NCBI GenBank assembly: GCA_963741385.1
Contig: CAVUHO010000010.1
Span: forward strand, 310,001-374,000
Length of the DNA stretch: 64,000 nucleotides
Reading direction: 5' to 3'
DNA from: Sulfomarinibacter sp963741385
GTDB lineage: Bacteria; Acidobacteriota; Thermoanaerobaculia; Thermoanaerobaculales; Sulfomarinibacteraceae
The notes under the pieces: model-generated
The model's input: the letters and a program-made list of their open reading frames with translations, nothing else
The model's database searches: none
What the model was told of the DNA's origin: nothing
Program-made: the position numbers and the translations under genes
In this document: piece after piece, positions 31,408 to 40,217 of the stretch
Numbering within the stretch: the first letter of the stretch is position 1
Layout: the number at the start of each line of letters is the position of its first letter

Positions 31408-32550
31408 CTAAAGATCTTCTCCCGCCACCATCCGCGCAACCATGTCGGGGAACCACGTTTCATCCGGGATCTGGACCATCCAACCGTTGACCACGTAGGT
31501 GGGCGTCGAACTCACGCCGAGAGTGTTCCCGAGGTTCATCTGACGGAGCACCGCGTCGATGGACGGGTTCTGGAGGTAGCAGGCGAGGAAGGTATCCTCG
31601 TCGAGACCCTGCCCGGCAACGAAGTCAACTGCGGTTGGGGTCACCTGGGCGACCTCCATCTCACGTTGCAACGAGTAAAACGCCTCCTTCAGGGGGATCA
31701 GTGACTGGGGGTTCTGGCGGGCCACGCACCACGCCGCATTGGCGGCGCGAAACGCCCACGGGTGGATCATCGTCAACGGAAAGCTCAGCATCCCGTGGCG
31801 AAGGGCATCGCCCTGGGTGTCGATTACCTTCTTGATCAGCGGCCACTTGTTCTTGCAGGCCGGGCATTCGAAATCAGAGATCTCGACAATCTCCACCTTC
31901 GACCCGTGGTCGGCCGTGGTGTCCCACACCACCACGTCGGACCCGGCAAGCAACCGGCGCCGGACGGCCACCGGGTCGTCCTTCAACGACATCTCCGATC
32001 CCATGATCAGGTACTTGCCGTCGGCGGTCACTCCGGCTTCCCGGATGCTGTTGCCGTAACCGGTGTCCACCAACAGATCAAGCGGCAATATGGCGCCCGC
32101 TTTCCGTGGTCCAGTGTCCCACTCCACCTTGACCCTGAGGTTCATCGACGCCCGCATCGCTTCGGGCAGGAAACCCGCCAGAAAGGTCTTGAGGGACTCC
32201 GTGTCCTTGCCCATGCCCTGCGACGGCAGCTCGCCGGCCGAACCAACCCAGATCGTGTCGGCGCCCTCATCGATCAACGCCGAGGTCGTTCCCGACAACA
32301 GCTCGCTCGCGCAGGTGCGTTCGACTGCGACGACTCGGTACGACCCCGTGGACGTCTGATAGCGGGTGTTTTCCACGAGCCGGAACGACGAGTCGGGATA
32401 CCACGAAATCGAGCGCTGGAGAAATCGCATCGCCCTCGGATCGGGCTCCGGCGACGAGGCCTCCTTCTTGTTCTGTGCCCCCGACGGAACACCGATGCCC
32501 ACCATCACCACAAAACCAGCCAACACAAACCGACGGAGTCTCATCCTCAT
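31408..32550 (-). CDS. Exported thioredoxin-fold protein with DsbA-like domain
   Basis: A 380-aa protein with a signal peptide (hydrophobic residues 9-24, ending PSGAQ). Residues 25-200 form an N-terminal domain with no recognised family (LAGFLPEAMRASMNL). From about residue 220 a DsbA/DsbG-like domain follows, with the redox motif FECPACKNKWP and the cis-Pro segment SSTPTYVVNGW. It probably makes or isomerises disulfides, or moves electrons, in the periplasm. It could help mature the cysteine-rich cytochromes encoded nearby. It appears monocistronic. Confidence 0.82.
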   Translation of the reverse strand: MRMRLRRFVLAGFVVMVGIGVPSGAQNKKEASSPEPDPRAMRFLQRSISWYPDSSFRLVENTRYQTSTGSYRVVAVERTCASELLSGTTSALIDEGADTIWVGSAGELPSQGMGKDTESLKTFLAGFLPEAMRASMNLRVKVEWDTGPRKAGAILPLDLLVDTGYGNSIREAGVTADGKYLIMGSEMSLKDDPVAVRRRLLAGSDVVVWDTTADHGSKVEIVEISDFECPACKNKWPLIKKVIDTQGDALRHGMLSFPLTMIHPWAFRAANAAWCVARQNPQSLIPLKEAFYSLQREMEVAQVTPTAVDFVAGQGLDEDTFLACYLQNPSIDAVLRQMNLGNTLGVSSTPTYVVNGWMVQIPDETWFPDMVARMVAGEDL

Positions 32551-32661
32551 TCAAATCTCCCAATGAAATTGTATCAGCAGCCCATCGCTGCCGATTCGAC
32601 CGGACCCTCGCAAGGCAATCGTCGTTCGCGGGAAGCGGTTGGCGGCGCCGAAATCCGCCGG

Positions 32662-33720
32662 CTACCCCTTTGCAGCTGCTTCCTCGACCGGTGGGGCATT
32701 TGCCTCCGGGGCCTTTTCCGCCCCCGGCAGGAGACCCAGAGCCTCCCGTAATTTGACCTCGATCTCATCGGCAACTTCGGGGTTGGCTTTCAGGAAATCA
32801 CGGGCCGCGTCCCTGCCCTGCCCGATCCTGGTCTCGCCGTAGGAGTACCACGATCCGGACTTCTGCACCAACTTGTGTTCGACGCCCAGATCCAGCAGCT
32901 CACCGGTCAAGGAGATGCCCTCGCCGTACATGATGTCGAACTCGGCGGTTTTGAACGGAGCAGCCACCTTGTTCTTGGCGACCTTGGCCTTGGTGCGGTT
33001 GCCCACCACCTTGTCGCCCTGTTTGATCGAGCTGGTGCGCCGGATGTCGATGCGAACCGACGCGTAGAACTTGAGCGCGCGACCACCGGTCGTGGTCTCC
33101 GGGTTGCCGAACATCACACCGATCTTCTCGCGGATCTGGTTGATGAAAATGAGGCAGGTGTTGGATTTGGAGACGATTCCTGCGACCTTGCGCAGCGCTT
33201 GCGACATCAGCCGCGCCTGAAGCCCCATCTGGGCGTCGCCCATGTCGCCTTCGAGCTCGGTACGCGGCACCAGAGCGGCCACCGAGTCGATGACGATGGC
33301 ATCAACCGACCCCGAACGGATCAAGGTCTCGGCGATTTCGAGTGCCTGTTCTCCGAAATCTGGTTGCGAGATCAGCAGCTCATCGAGGTTGACGCCGAGT
33401 TTGCTGGCGTACTCCGGATCGAGAGCGTGCTCGGCGTCAATGAACGCCACCAGCCCGCCGGCTTTCTGCGCGTTGGCGATGATGTGCAGGGCGAGAGTGG
33501 TCTTTCCGGAAGACTCCGGGCCGTAGATCTCGATCACACGGCCTCGTGGGATGCCGCCGACGCCGAGAGCTGCATCGAGCGTGAGCGAACCGGACGGGAT
33601 GATGTTGACCCGCACCTTCGGCTTCTCGCCGAGCCGCATCAGCGAGCCCTTGCCGAACTGCTTTTCGATCTGACCGATAGCGGTCTCCAATGCCTTCAGT
33701 TTGTCAGCCTTCTGACTCAT
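32662..33720 (-). CDS. recA: RecA recombinase
   Basis: A 352-aa DNA-dependent ATPase for homologous recombination and SOS induction. Walker A is GPESSGKTT near residue 67, with the conserved IDSVAALVPR, QALRKVAG and FINQIREKIGVMFGNPETT segments. Length and order are normal. A good AGGAG lies before the ATG. The C-terminal Ala/Glu-rich tail is typical. It is flanked by unrelated genes. No intein is present. Confidence 0.98.
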   Translation of the reverse strand: MSQKADKLKALETAIGQIEKQFGKGSLMRLGEKPKVRVNIIPSGSLTLDAALGVGGIPRGRVIEIYGPESSGKTTLALHIIANAQKAGGLVAFIDAEHALDPEYASKLGVNLDELLISQPDFGEQALEIAETLIRSGSVDAIVIDSVAALVPRTELEGDMGDAQMGLQARLMSQALRKVAGIVSKSNTCLIFINQIREKIGVMFGNPETTTGGRALKFYASVRIDIRRTSSIKQGDKVVGNRTKAKVAKNKVAAPFKTAEFDIMYGEGISLTGELLDLGVEHKLVQKSGSWYSYGETRIGQGRDAARDFLKANPEVADEIEVKLREALGLLPGAEKAPEANAPPVEEAAAKG

Positions 33721-33787
33721 GAGTAACTCCTTGCTGCGGGTGCAGCGTGGCGGGACCCGTCCATCCTAGGGGCCTCCCCGCGGTGCG

Positions 33788-35998
33788 TCAAGGTCTCGCA
33801 GCCGCGGGTACGAACGCCAGCCGGGAAAGAACCACTCCGAGCTCGCGGCCATCGTCGGAGCCGGCGGCCGCGGGCAGGTAGGGAACGCTCGCGATCTCGA
33901 TCTCCACCCGACCGGTTCCCGAAGCGACCGGCGGCAGTTCGATCGCGACCTCTCCCGGTTGCGATCTGGGATCGATCGGGCCCGCAACCCACTCGCCTCC
34001 GAGCTTCAGCCGGGTCTCGGGCGAGGTCGGTCGCGGCGCCCACAAACGCAGGCTCAGCGTCCCGGCAACCGCAGGCACCCGCAGCACCGCCCGCGGGCCC
34101 AACCACACACCCTCCCCCACGCCTGCAAAGACCTCTCCGTCGAACGCGCCGACGAGCTCGACCCGCAGGGCCTCGCGCTGCCAACCTTGAGCCACCGGGC
34201 CGCTCCACGGCCGTCCCGGGTCGACCACCCGCATCTCGAAGACCTGTGCGGCCAGTGGGCGCCGATCGTCGCCGCCCGGAGGTACACCCCGGGCACGCTC
34301 GATGCTCAGGGCCGATTCCCGGTCCACGACACCGGCAGGGACTGTCAACCACAGCCGCATCTCGCCGCTCTCGCCGTCGACGGTCGCCCCGCCACTCTCG
34401 CCCCACCTCACGGTCACGGGGTCGGGGCCCGGTGCCGGCCGCAAGGCCAGACCGAGTTCGGAGCCGGCTGCAAGTGGCGGCACCAGCAGCGCCGCGTCGG
34501 CGCCGCACCACATGAACCGCCGTCCCCCTTCGGTGTGCTCGGCCGGCCACCAACCGCGGATGGGCAGGGGCACGTCGCGCAGCACCCAGGCTTCGAGAAA
34601 GCGCTGCTGGGTCAGGGGCTGCAAGGCCTCCGAGACTCCCGCCCATCGGCGCTCGACGCCGAACAGGGGATCCGGATAAAGCTGGCGATGAACCGTGGCC
34701 ACCAACCACGCACCGTGAACGCCCGCCCACGGCTGTGGGTCCCACGGTGACAGGACCCACGGCGGCGTCGGTTCACCACGGCTTTCGAGCAGGTGCCAGA
34801 GGTAGGAGGCGAAGGGGTGGAGCTCCGGCTCCAGCACCACCGTGAGGCCGTCGTTGCGGGCCTCGGTGAGGGCCTCCTGGGCCGCCTGCCAGGCGGGGAG
34901 CTGGGTGGTGTGTTGTTCCGTGACCGGCGGCAGACTGGTGGCGCCGAACCAACCCGCCAGCCCCAGCAACCCGGCCACTGCGACGGCGGGTGGAACGGTC
35001 GCTGCGGCCGCCGCCACCAACGGCGCGATCGCCATCTGCACTCCCACCGCATAGCGGCCGTAGGTGCGGTTTTGCAGCCACACCAACTGGGCCACCGCCA
35101 ACACGAGCGCGATCAGCCACACGGCGGCACTCCGTCGTCCCCGGCGGCGCGCCCACACCCAGAGACCGACCAGCGCCAGCGCAAAGATCATGGTCGCCGG
35201 CCATACCCCTGCGAACCCCTTCACCAGGCCGAGGTCTTGATACCCACCGAGGTTGCCCGCAAGACGCGAAAAGTGACGCCGGGAGTGGGCCGCAAAGGGC
35301 TCCCAAAAGGCGCTCCACCCCCCCTCGGCCCGCATCATCAGCAGCACCGAGATCACCCCCGCCGTGACACCCACGACCACGCCCGGCAGCAGCCTGCGCA
35401 GCGGCCGCACCGACCACGCGCCGGCGAGCCACACCACGGCGAGCACCGGCAGCAGGTGGGGACGTACCAGAAACGACGCCGACACCAGAAGGGTGAAGAC
35501 GGTGACTCGGGATCCCCGGAGTCCCCCGACCAGGACCGCCGCTGCGGCTAACGCCAGGACCGCCGCTGCGGTGGTGGAGAAACCGCGCACGGAGTACAAC
35601 CACGGCCCCGGAGCGGCCAAGATCGCAAGCGCGGCCGCCGCTGCCACCGGCGGCGGCGCCACCTGCCGGCCGATTGCCGCCAGCACCCACAGGGCGGCCA
35701 CCGAAAAGGCCGCTGAAGCCAACTGCAGGGCGAGCAGTGGATCGCCGGTCAGCAGCGTCAGCACGTGGCCGATGGCGAGCCAACCCGGGAAACCCGGCGG
35801 GTGGGGAAAGTGTGCGGCGAGTTCGAAATGGAGGATGCCGCGCGCAAACAGGGTCTCGTCCCACTCCCAGGGACCGTTGGCCAGGAAACCGAACCGTGAC
35901 ACGACCAGGGTGGACGCCAACAGCACGGTCGCGACGAGGTCGAGGGCCCGGCTCTTCAAGCCGAAGAGCAACAAACCATCCGGTCTGAACTCTTTCAC
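33788..35998 (-). CDS. Membrane glycosyltransferase of the GT39/ArnT type
   Basis: A 736-aa membrane protein. The first external loop has the GT-C signature WEWDETLFARG with an acidic pair, followed by FPHPPGFPGW, and about ten transmembrane helices extend to residue 380. The C-terminal 350 residues are a mostly beta, non-membrane region with no recognised family. It would use a polyprenyl-phosphate sugar donor outside the inner membrane. The GTG start overlaps the stop of the upstream sulfatase-fold gene. The pair may decorate a cell-envelope polymer; acceptor and sugar are unknown. Confidence 0.75.
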   Translation of the reverse strand: MKEFRPDGLLLFGLKSRALDLVATVLLASTLVVSRFGFLANGPWEWDETLFARGILHFELAAHFPHPPGFPGWLAIGHVLTLLTGDPLLALQLASAAFSVAALWVLAAIGRQVAPPPVAAAAALAILAAPGPWLYSVRGFSTTAAAVLALAAAAVLVGGLRGSRVTVFTLLVSASFLVRPHLLPVLAVVWLAGAWSVRPLRRLLPGVVVGVTAGVISVLLMMRAEGGWSAFWEPFAAHSRRHFSRLAGNLGGYQDLGLVKGFAGVWPATMIFALALVGLWVWARRRGRRSAAVWLIALVLAVAQLVWLQNRTYGRYAVGVQMAIAPLVAAAAATVPPAVAVAGLLGLAGWFGATSLPPVTEQHTTQLPAWQAAQEALTEARNDGLTVVLEPELHPFASYLWHLLESRGEPTPPWVLSPWDPQPWAGVHGAWLVATVHRQLYPDPLFGVERRWAGVSEALQPLTQQRFLEAWVLRDVPLPIRGWWPAEHTEGGRRFMWCGADAALLVPPLAAGSELGLALRPAPGPDPVTVRWGESGGATVDGESGEMRLWLTVPAGVVDRESALSIERARGVPPGGDDRRPLAAQVFEMRVVDPGRPWSGPVAQGWQREALRVELVGAFDGEVFAGVGEGVWLGPRAVLRVPAVAGTLSLRLWAPRPTSPETRLKLGGEWVAGPIDPRSQPGEVAIELPPVASGTGRVEIEIASVPYLPAAAGSDDGRELGVVLSRLAFVPAAARP

Positions 35999-38844
35999 GG
36001 CAGTCCCCCTCCGACGGGCGCCAACTCCTCGTGAATCCTGCCCTGGAGGTCGTATTCGAGGACCGCCTCCGAGATCTCAACCTCCATCCGCGCAGCGGAA
36101 AACCCCTCCGCACAACTCTCGGCCGGCACCCTCATCGTGGTGGCCAGATCGATGCAGGTGCCGTCCCCCAGGGACCCGTCCCCTTGCAAAAAGAGCAGGT
36201 GGTCATCCCGCCAGCAACCGTACTCCCCGACCACCGGTGGGTCGCCGGGCACGCCGAGGAGGTTGCGGCCGACAAAGGCATAGGGGGCGGGGTCGATGCC
36301 CAGCAGAGCGAGCAGGGTCGGGGCGACGTCGACGTGACCCGCGACGGTTTCCCGTTCCCCGTGCAGGTCCAGCGCCCCCGGCACCCGGATGAAAAGCGGC
36401 ACCTCCTGGCTCAGGTACCAGCCTTCCCGATCGTGGCTCGCGCCCATGACCGACGCGTACCCGGGCCCCCACGGGAACCCGGCATCGTGGTCCCCCCACA
36501 CCGCGAGCACGGTGGAGTCGGCGAGTCCGGAGCGCTCGAGTTCGGCCACGAACCCGGCCAGCGACATGTCGAAGAAGTGCATGGTGTGAACGAAATTCCC
36601 TATCGGCGTGCCCTCCCACGGCCCGACATCGAGAACTTTGAGACGTTCCGGGAAGCCCTCGAAGGGGTGGTGGAGGGACAGGGTCAGGAGATAGGCGGCA
36701 AACGGCCGCTCGATGCCGGCCAATCGGCGCCCCGCCTGGTCGAGAAAGTCGCGGTCGCTGAGCCCCCAACCGACCGATTCGCCAGGCGCGAAGTCCTCGA
36801 CGAACAGACTCTCGGCGAAGCCATAGGCCCGGTGGGTGGATCGGCGGTTCCAGAACGAGCCGTCGTAGGGAACCGCCGACAGGGTGGTGTAACCGCGCCC
36901 GGTGAGGATCTCCGCAAGACCGGTGAAGTCGTTGCCGGGGTATCGAAAAGCGGCTGCGCCGCCGGAGGAGGGCAGCAGGGACACCTGGGTGGCCAGCTCG
37001 CTGTCCGACGACCGCCCCTGCGCGGTCTGGTCGGTAACGTTGGAAAACCACAGCGCTTCCTCCGCCCACCGGTTGAGGAAGGGGGTGACCTCCTGGCCTT
37101 CCACCTCGAGACCGATCACGAAGCCCTGCAGGCTCTCCACCTGGATCATGATGAGGTTGCCGCCCGCGGCGGCTCCGAATGACGGTCCGACGCCCGCTCG
37201 CAAAGGTTCGCGGTCCCGGAACCATTCAACGATGGCGTCATAGCGTGCGGGGTCCAACTCCTGCACCGTCAGCGATGTCACGGCCAGTCCGCCGAGATCA
37301 ACGGCGTGCAGGTTGAGCACGCCGACCTCGCGCGCCACCAGCACCCTGCGAAAGACCTGGTGCAACAGCTGCGGCTCTCGGGTTGCGAGCCGGGACGCCG
37401 CCACCGTCCCCACCGCGATGATGGTCACAAGGATCGCGGCCGCAACCCGCCGGGGGTACCGGCTCGCCCTTTGGCCGAGGCCGAACGAGGCAATCGCCAG
37501 CACCACGCCGGGCAGGAGATCGGCCCACAGCCACAGATCAGAAAGTTCCATCAAGGAACGAACACTTGCCTCGACCCGCCCCAGTTGACCCAGGCCTGCG
37601 AAGGCCGCGGACGCCGGCAGGTCGCCGAAGAACCGCAGGTACACCGTGTCGCCCCACAGCACCAGGGTGCCCGCTGCCGCCACCAGCCAACACGACCACC
37701 CACGCCATTTCCCGGGCACCAACAACAAGACGAGGGCGAGGGCTGCCGCGCTGCCCGCCGTCAGAGCCCAACCGTCCGCGGTGGCGGTGGTGCCCGCCGT
37801 CGCCAGCACCGACCCCTGTTTGACCACCAGCGACCCAGCGCACCAGAAAACATCCGCAACCGCCAGCGACGAAACGAGAAACCGCGGTCCGCCGCGCACC
37901 AGAACCGAGGCCGCCAGCCCGGCCGTCAGCACGCTGAACACGGCCCACCACCCGGGACCGGCAAGGACGTCAGCGACCACCACCACCGGCTCCGACGGCG
38001 GCGGCTGCGCGGCCCGATCGGAAAACCAGCAGACGCCTTCCTCGACCATGTCCCACTGCAGACGGAAGACGCCCGCTTCGCGCGGCGCGGCGACCACCAC
38101 CGAAAATTCCACGGTCTCCCCCGGGCCGACCGGCACCGGCACCACGCCGCGCCGCCCCTCCCGTTCCACCATCGCTCCGCGGCGATCCAGCCAGTGGGAA
38201 GAGAGGGCAAAGGTGTCGCCGGCCGGCCAGTTGCGGGCGCCGTCGTTGCGCACCGTGAGCTGCACTGTCGCCTCGCCGCCTGCGACCATCAACCGCGGCG
38301 CGCGCCCGCCGACCACCGAAAAGGCGTGGCCGACGACGACATCGATCGCGACCGGTTCGACCGGCGTCGGGTCGTGGTCCGAGACCCACAACTTGCCCTC
38401 GCGCACCACGTCCCACACCAGGGCGAACCTGCCATTCGTCCGCGGCGCCTCGACCGAGGCGATGATCGACACCACCGCCCCCGCTCCGACGGTCGCCTCG
38501 AACGCGGTCCGGCGCCCGTCTCGCACGACAGGACTCCCGTGTTCATCCAGCCAGTGGTAGGAGAAAAAGAAGCCGCGGTCGGGGGACCAGTCTTCGGCGC
38601 CGTCGTTGGCGATCACCAAGGAGAAGGAGACCGTTGCACCGGCCTCGATTTCCTGCACCGGCTGCTGGCTGACGATCCGCAGATCGAAAGCGGGCGGCGG
38701 CAGTTCGGCAGCAACCCCCGCACCGCCGGAAATGAAGAGGACTGCTGCCGCAACGACTCCGTTTCGCCACCCCATCAGTGCCGCGAGTATAGCCCGCACC
38801 GTCCGGGTGAACCCGGGGCCGTGCGGCGATCCCTCACGGCTCAT
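35995..38844 (-). CDS. LtaS-type sulfatase-fold membrane enzyme with N-terminal Ig-like domains
   Basis: A 949-aa protein: N-terminal hydrophobic leader (to about residue 48), two NPCBM/CARDB-like beta domains (55-165 and 178-285), about five transmembrane helices (295-480), and an extracellular alkaline-phosphatase-fold domain (555-870). The domain has a metal Glu in QVESLQGF and GDHDAGF with Asp/His. The region around the nucleophile reads QGRSSDSE, where lipoteichoic acid synthase has GKTSDSE, so the nucleophile would be Ser rather than Thr. It may transfer phosphoglycerol or a related group. The start is uncertain; ATG 38775 would give a shorter signal-peptide form. Confidence 0.75.
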   Translation of the reverse strand: MSREGSPHGPGFTRTVRAILAALMGWRNGVVAAAVLFISGGAGVAAELPPPAFDLRIVSQQPVQEIEAGATVSFSLVIANDGAEDWSPDRGFFFSYHWLDEHGSPVVRDGRRTAFEATVGAGAVVSIIASVEAPRTNGRFALVWDVVREGKLWVSDHDPTPVEPVAIDVVVGHAFSVVGGRAPRLMVAGGEATVQLTVRNDGARNWPAGDTFALSSHWLDRRGAMVEREGRRGVVPVPVGPGETVEFSVVVAAPREAGVFRLQWDMVEEGVCWFSDRAAQPPPSEPVVVVADVLAGPGWWAVFSVLTAGLAASVLVRGGPRFLVSSLAVADVFWCAGSLVVKQGSVLATAGTTATADGWALTAGSAAALALVLLLVPGKWRGWSCWLVAAAGTLVLWGDTVYLRFFGDLPASAAFAGLGQLGRVEASVRSLMELSDLWLWADLLPGVVLAIASFGLGQRASRYPRRVAAAILVTIIAVGTVAASRLATREPQLLHQVFRRVLVAREVGVLNLHAVDLGGLAVTSLTVQELDPARYDAIVEWFRDREPLRAGVGPSFGAAAGGNLIMIQVESLQGFVIGLEVEGQEVTPFLNRWAEEALWFSNVTDQTAQGRSSDSELATQVSLLPSSGGAAAFRYPGNDFTGLAEILTGRGYTTLSAVPYDGSFWNRRSTHRAYGFAESLFVEDFAPGESVGWGLSDRDFLDQAGRRLAGIERPFAAYLLTLSLHHPFEGFPERLKVLDVGPWEGTPIGNFVHTMHFFDMSLAGFVAELERSGLADSTVLAVWGDHDAGFPWGPGYASVMGASHDREGWYLSQEVPLFIRVPGALDLHGERETVAGHVDVAPTLLALLGIDPAPYAFVGRNLLGVPGDPPVVGEYGCWRDDHLLFLQGDGSLGDGTCIDLATTMRVPAESCAEGFSAARMEVEISEAVLEYDLQGRIHEELAPVGGGLP

Positions 38845-38868
38845 CAAGGCCCGACACGCGGGCGCCGA

Positions 38869-39387
38869 TCACTTGACGGGATAGCGCTCGTCGAAGAGAC
38901 GGATCACGATATCGGTGACGTTTGCCGCATCCGCGATATAGATGAGAGGCTGCGCCTGAAGCGTGAAGATCGCGTCAAAATCGTTGGCCTTGCCGTACTC
39001 GCTGGCCACCTGGCCCAGCCGCAACGCCACGTCGCCCAACATCTCGCCCTGCTTGGAATCGATATCCCGGTTGAAGGCGCGCCCCGCATCCTCGAACTCC
39101 CGCCGCGCCTGGACGACGTCTTTCTCGAGCTGCGCCACCGCCTCGGCCGAGGCCACAGAGCGCTGCGCGGCCAGTTGGTTCGTGAGTTCCACCACACGGG
39201 TCCGCAGCTGTTCGAGCTGCGCCTGGCGGGGTCTTGCCCAATCTTCGAGCGCCTTGACCTGAACCTGGCCCTGTTGGGTCGTCGACACGGCCTTTTCGAC
39301 GTCGAGGAAGCCGACCTTGCCGGCGAATGCCGGCGCGGTCGTCAGCACCATCAGAAGAACGAGCACCCAGCGCATCAGGAAACGCAT
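38869..39387 (-). CDS. OmpH/Skp-like periplasmic protein
   Basis: A 172-aa exported protein with a signal peptide (MRFLMRW, cleavage near AFAGK) and an OmpH/Skp arrangement: VGFLDVEKAV at the mature N-terminus, a long coiled coil (residues 45-120) and a beta C-terminus (AIFTLQAQPLIYIADA, VTDIVIRLFDERYP). It should act as a periplasmic chaperone for outer-membrane proteins. GGAGG stands five bases before the ATG. It is divergent from the plus-strand vWA/ExbB operon and could serve it, though no direct evidence exists. Confidence 0.82.
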   Translation of the reverse strand: MRFLMRWVLVLLMVLTTAPAFAGKVGFLDVEKAVSTTQQGQVQVKALEDWARPRQAQLEQLRTRVVELTNQLAAQRSVASAEAVAQLEKDVVQARREFEDAGRAFNRDIDSKQGEMLGDVALRLGQVASEYGKANDFDAIFTLQAQPLIYIADAANVTDIVIRLFDERYPVK

Positions 39388-39439
39388 AGCCACCTCCAGA
39401 ACGGCAGCGGATTTTAGCACGCGGTGGGGACGCCGGGTT

Positions 39440-39468
39440 TTGACATTGCCTCCCATTGGGCCGAAAAT
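39440..39468 (+). promoter_or_regulatory. Candidate sigma-70 promoter of the vWA/ExbB-like operon
   Basis: A perfect TTGACA (-35) is 17 bp from GAAAAT (-10, four of six matches). The transcript would start near 39475, about 75 bp before the first lipoprotein ATG. No other promoter is evident inside the ten-gene operon, whose genes overlap or are only a few bases apart. Confidence 0.5.
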
Positions 39469-39548
39469 TGCTACAGTTGCGGAATGGCCCCAACCAACTG
39501 GTCCGTTTCCTCTTCAGGAGGGGCCGAGACATCGGAGAGTTACGAGAG

Positions 39549-40217
39549 ATGACGCGAACCCGGTTGTTGTACCTGATGTTGGCAGTCGTCGCCGCGGCAG
39601 CGGCCGCGAGCGGGTGTGTCTCGACCGCTTCGACCACCACGCAGGCCCCTCCCGAAGTGGCCGAGATATCGCCCGAGGCCACGACCCCTCCAGCCGCGGC
39701 TGCAGACGAAGGCAGCGGATCCGGGGGCGACGGCGTGGCACCCGGCGACGGCCCCGGCGAAGCGGCGGGCGGCACGTCATCCGGATCCGGCGGCCCGCCG
39801 CCCGGTGGGGGAGCCGCCACCGCCGACGAAGCGACCGCAGCCCTCGAAGCCGAGCTTGCCGCCTCCGCCGGCGAGTTCGACGCCAAGATGCTCGACGAGC
39901 TGCGCCGCCTCGCCGCGGAGGCCGCCGCGAAAACCGATGACAGTGGCGCGTCGTCCGGCGGAACGAGTGGCGGCGCCGGACCGAGTGATGACGAAAGTGC
40001 TGAGAACTCCGGCGGGGCCGTCGGTGCGAGCCCGGACCCTGACGGATCGCAGACTGTCCCGCCCGACGTCGGCGACGGTTCGGACGACGACATCGTTGCC
40101 CGCCAGCTGAGAGAGGCGGCCATCGCCGAGCAAGACCCCGCGTTGCAGGAAAAACTCTGGGACGAGTACCGGCGCTACAAGGCCTCGGTCGGCGGGTCAT
40201 CGAAGGGCGACTCATGA
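39549..40217 (+). CDS. Low-complexity lipoprotein, first gene of the vWA/ExbB-like operon
   Basis: A 222-aa protein with a signal peptide and lipobox ending ASGC near residue 22. Residues 25-165 are Gly/Ser/Ala/Pro/Asp-rich and probably unfolded. A short helical segment (ATAALEAELAASAGEFDAKMLDELRRLAAE) interrupts it and a second (QLREAAIAEQDPALQEKLWDEYRRYKAS) ends it. It looks like a tethered envelope spacer. No family is recognised. It overlaps the next gene by four bases. Confidence 0.75.
   Translation: MTRTRLLYLMLAVVAAAAAASGCVSTASTTTQAPPEVAEISPEATTPPAAAADEGSGSGGDGVAPGDGPGEAAGGTSSGSGGPPPGGGAATADEATAALEAELAASAGEFDAKMLDELRRLAAEAAAKTDDSGASSGGTSGGAGPSDDESAENSGGAVGASPDPDGSQTVPPDVGDGSDDDIVARQLREAAIAEQDPALQEKLWDEYRRYKASVGGSSKGDS

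Noticed and set aside
37306..39417. 703-codon plus-strand open frame opposite the sulfatase-fold gene
   Set aside because: Pro/Arg/His-rich mirror frame covering a gene with strong domain evidence on the other strand.
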